A stretch of 14,797 bases of DNA from JAUWMI01 sp964630455 (GTDB taxonomy: Bacteria; Sumerlaeota; Sumerlaeia; MWCT01; JAUWMI01). The DNA is taken from assembly GCA_964630455.1 (NCBI GenBank), contig CAZVVA010000090.1, positions 1-14,797 of the forward strand, given 5' to 3'. Both the position numbers and the translations under genes were made by a program. Positions 13,366 through 14,797 of the stretch are shown piece by piece; position 1 is the stretch's first letter; the number at the start of each line of letters is the position of its first letter. The notes under the pieces were generated by a model, which saw nothing but the letters and a program-made list of their open reading frames with translations, was not told the DNA's origin and searched no databases.

Positions 13366-14797
13366 ATGCGAAACTATAGCAGAATCATACTTGCAGCTTC
13401 CATGCTGCTGATGAGCCTATCCTGGAGCGGTGTCGCACTCGCTCAGGAACAGGATTCAAAATCAACAGACACTATTAATCCAGGAATCTTGTTGAATTTC
13501 AAGGAGGCTTCTCTGGAAACAGTGCTCGAATACCTCTCGGAGGTTGCTGGTCTCGTGGTGGTACAAGATGTGGATGTGGATGGTCGGATAACGGTTATCA
13601 GTCGACAGCCTCTAAGTGTGGAAGAAGCCATCTCTCTGATCAATACGGTGCTCAAAGAACAGGGCTATGCAGCGATCCGGATGGGTAGGACTCTTAAAAT
13701 CGTTACGCTGGAGGATGCGAAAATAATGAACATTCCGGTGCGCTCAGGAAACGATCCGGAGAAGATTGTACCTGGCGATGATCTGGTTACTCATATTATC
13801 CCGATACGCTTTGCGAACGTAGTCAAGCTGAAGGATGACCTCGCCTCGCTGATTCCCTCCTACGCCGATTTGACAGCAAATGAAGACACTAACGTTTTGA
13901 TTCTCACAGATACCACGGCGAATATTCGGCGGCTTGTCGAGATCGTTTGTGCTCTCGATACACATATGGCCGCCGTAGCCGAGGTTAAGGTGTTTCACTT
14001 ACAATACTCCGACGCAACAAACACGGCGAGGCTGATTAACGAAATTTTTAAAGAAGAGGAGCAGGCAACACAGCAAAGAGGAGGCTTTATAGATAGAATG
14101 AGGGCATTCAGGGGCCCAAGCGGTCAACAGACAACGACATCAGATGTGGCCGGTCTATTAATGGAGGTAGTCGCAGCGGCGGATGAACGCACTAATAGTC
14201 TGGTTGTGAGCGGTCCCCCAGATGTGTTGAAGGTGGTTGAGAACGTGGTCAAGGATCTGGATTCCAATCCCGAAGAGGAACAATCCGTTTTTATTTATCC
14301 GTTGAAGAATGCCCGGGCCGAGAACTTGAAAGAGGTGCTTAATAGTCTTTTTAGTGAAATGCAAGCACGAAGTACCGGCGCTTCTACACAACGAGGCCAA
14401 ACCCGGCAGACTGATCGTCGGAGTAGAACGGCTACAGCAGCCCAGACTGCAGCTGACCTTGCGGGACAGGTCTATTTCGAAGCCGACGAAGATACCAACT
14501 CATTGCTCGTCATGACTGCGTCGAAAAACTTTCAGCGAATCAAAGAGATTCTAACGGATCTGGATAAACCCGTGCCGCAGGTTCTTATAAAAGTTTTGCT
14601 TGCTGAGGTAACACATGAAAAGTCGGTTGATTTGGGCGTCGAATTCTCATTACTGAACATACGGGAAAGCGGATTAGGCTCTACGCTCTTGACCGATTTT
14701 GCATTGGCGAATCAAACCGGAGGGCTTATTGTCAGGACCATCGAGAAAGATGTTGAAGCAACATTGCGCGCGCTGGAGGAAGTGGGCAATCTAGATG
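13366..14797 (+). CDS. gspD: T2SS secretin GspD, 3' end outside window
   Basis: ATG 13366 has GAGAGGA 8 nt upstream. The frame stays open to the window end (477 residues visible). The signal peptide (1-26) ends ALA before QEQ. The N0 domain spans about 41-115 (ILLNFKEASLETVLEYLSEV), N1 about 142-199 (HIIPIRFANVVKLKDDLASL), N2 about 206-299 and N3 about 307-400 (IYPLKNARAENLKEVLNSLF, then TNSLLVMTASKNFQRIKEIL). The secretin barrel domain begins near 403 (PVPQVLIKVLLAEVT). The loops of N2 and N3 carry Gln/Thr/Arg-rich insertions (233-258, 333-365). It forms the outer-membrane channel. Absence of an early stop and a full N0-N3 set show it is intact as far as seen. It ends the visible operon, unlike classical operons where gspD is second. 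Confidence 0.95.
   Translation, partial: MRNYSRIILAASMLLMSLSWSGVALAQEQDSKSTDTINPGILLNFKEASLETVLEYLSEVAGLVVVQDVDVDGRITVISRQPLSVEEAISLINTVLKEQGYAAIRMGRTLKIVTLEDAKIMNIPVRSGNDPEKIVPGDDLVTHIIPIRFANVVKLKDDLASLIPSYADLTANEDTNVLILTDTTANIRRLVEIVCALDTHMAAVAEVKVFHLQYSDATNTARLINEIFKEEEQATQQRGGFIDRMRAFRGPSGQQTTTSDVAGLLMEVVAAADERTNSLVVSGPPDVLKVVENVVKDLDSNPEEEQSVFIYPLKNARAENLKEVLNSLFSEMQARSTGASTQRGQTRQTDRRSRTATAAQTAADLAGQVYFEADEDTNSLLVMTASKNFQRIKEILTDLDKPVPQVLIKVLLAEVTHEKSVDLGVEFSLLNIRESGLGSTLLTDFALANQTGGLIVRTIEKDVEATLRALEEVGNLD

Noticed and set aside
4119..14797. Type IV pilus rather than T2SS
   Set aside because: GspG calcium-loop C-terminus, GspH/I/J set and a GspK lacking Glu5 with helix-hairpin-helix domains are specific to T2SS; no pilT or pilin-type genes are seen.

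Overview
The window looks like a fragment of a draft or metagenome assembly from a Gram-negative (diderm) bacterium. It opens inside a gene, closes inside a gene, and has a run of ten Ns at 8318-8327. A complete type II secretion (T2SS) operon core implies an outer membrane. The phylum cannot be fixed from the sequence. The style of the GspK protein (EF-hand-like loop), the helical secreted stress proteins and the intergenic palindrome recall planctomycete/PVC-type or related candidate-phylum genomes, but this is a low-confidence impression.

Region 1 (1-475) is a damaged tandem duplication. Copy A holds the 3' part of a GIY-YIG nuclease gene whose last codons run into the first half of a broken tRNA-Pro. 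Copy B holds a decayed GIY-YIG remnant followed by an intact tRNA-Pro(TGG). Region 2 (579-1183) continues the tRNA cluster on the + strand: Arg(TCT), His(GTG), Arg(CCG), Arg(TCG) and Lys(CTT). Region 3 (1184-1681) has no confident gene. It may hold a 32-codon minus-strand ORF, and it carries the putative promoter region of the next module.

Region 4 (1682-4051) is an envelope-stress module: an ECF sigma factor, a membrane-anchored zinc-binding anti-sigma factor, a Spy/CpxP-like membrane-tethered helical protein and a second exported helical protein. A hairpin at 4064-4087 separates it from the next operon.

Region 5 (4119-14797) is a T2SS operon in the order gspE-F-G-H-I-J-K-L-M-C(like)-D, all on + and tightly packed, with several overlaps or near-overlaps. 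GspE is the motor ATPase and GspF the inner-membrane platform. GspG is the major pseudopilin, and GspH/I/J/K are the minor pseudopilins. GspL and GspM couple the ATPase to the platform, the GspC-like protein bridges to the outer membrane, and GspD is the secretin (its 3' end is beyond the window). The L-M-C-D tail is colinear in type with pilM/N-O-P-Q of type IV pili, unlike the classical gspC-D-first order. No prepilin peptidase gene (gspO) or secreted substrate lies in the window. The stress module 67 bp upstream suggests, without proving, that secretion and envelope stress are linked.
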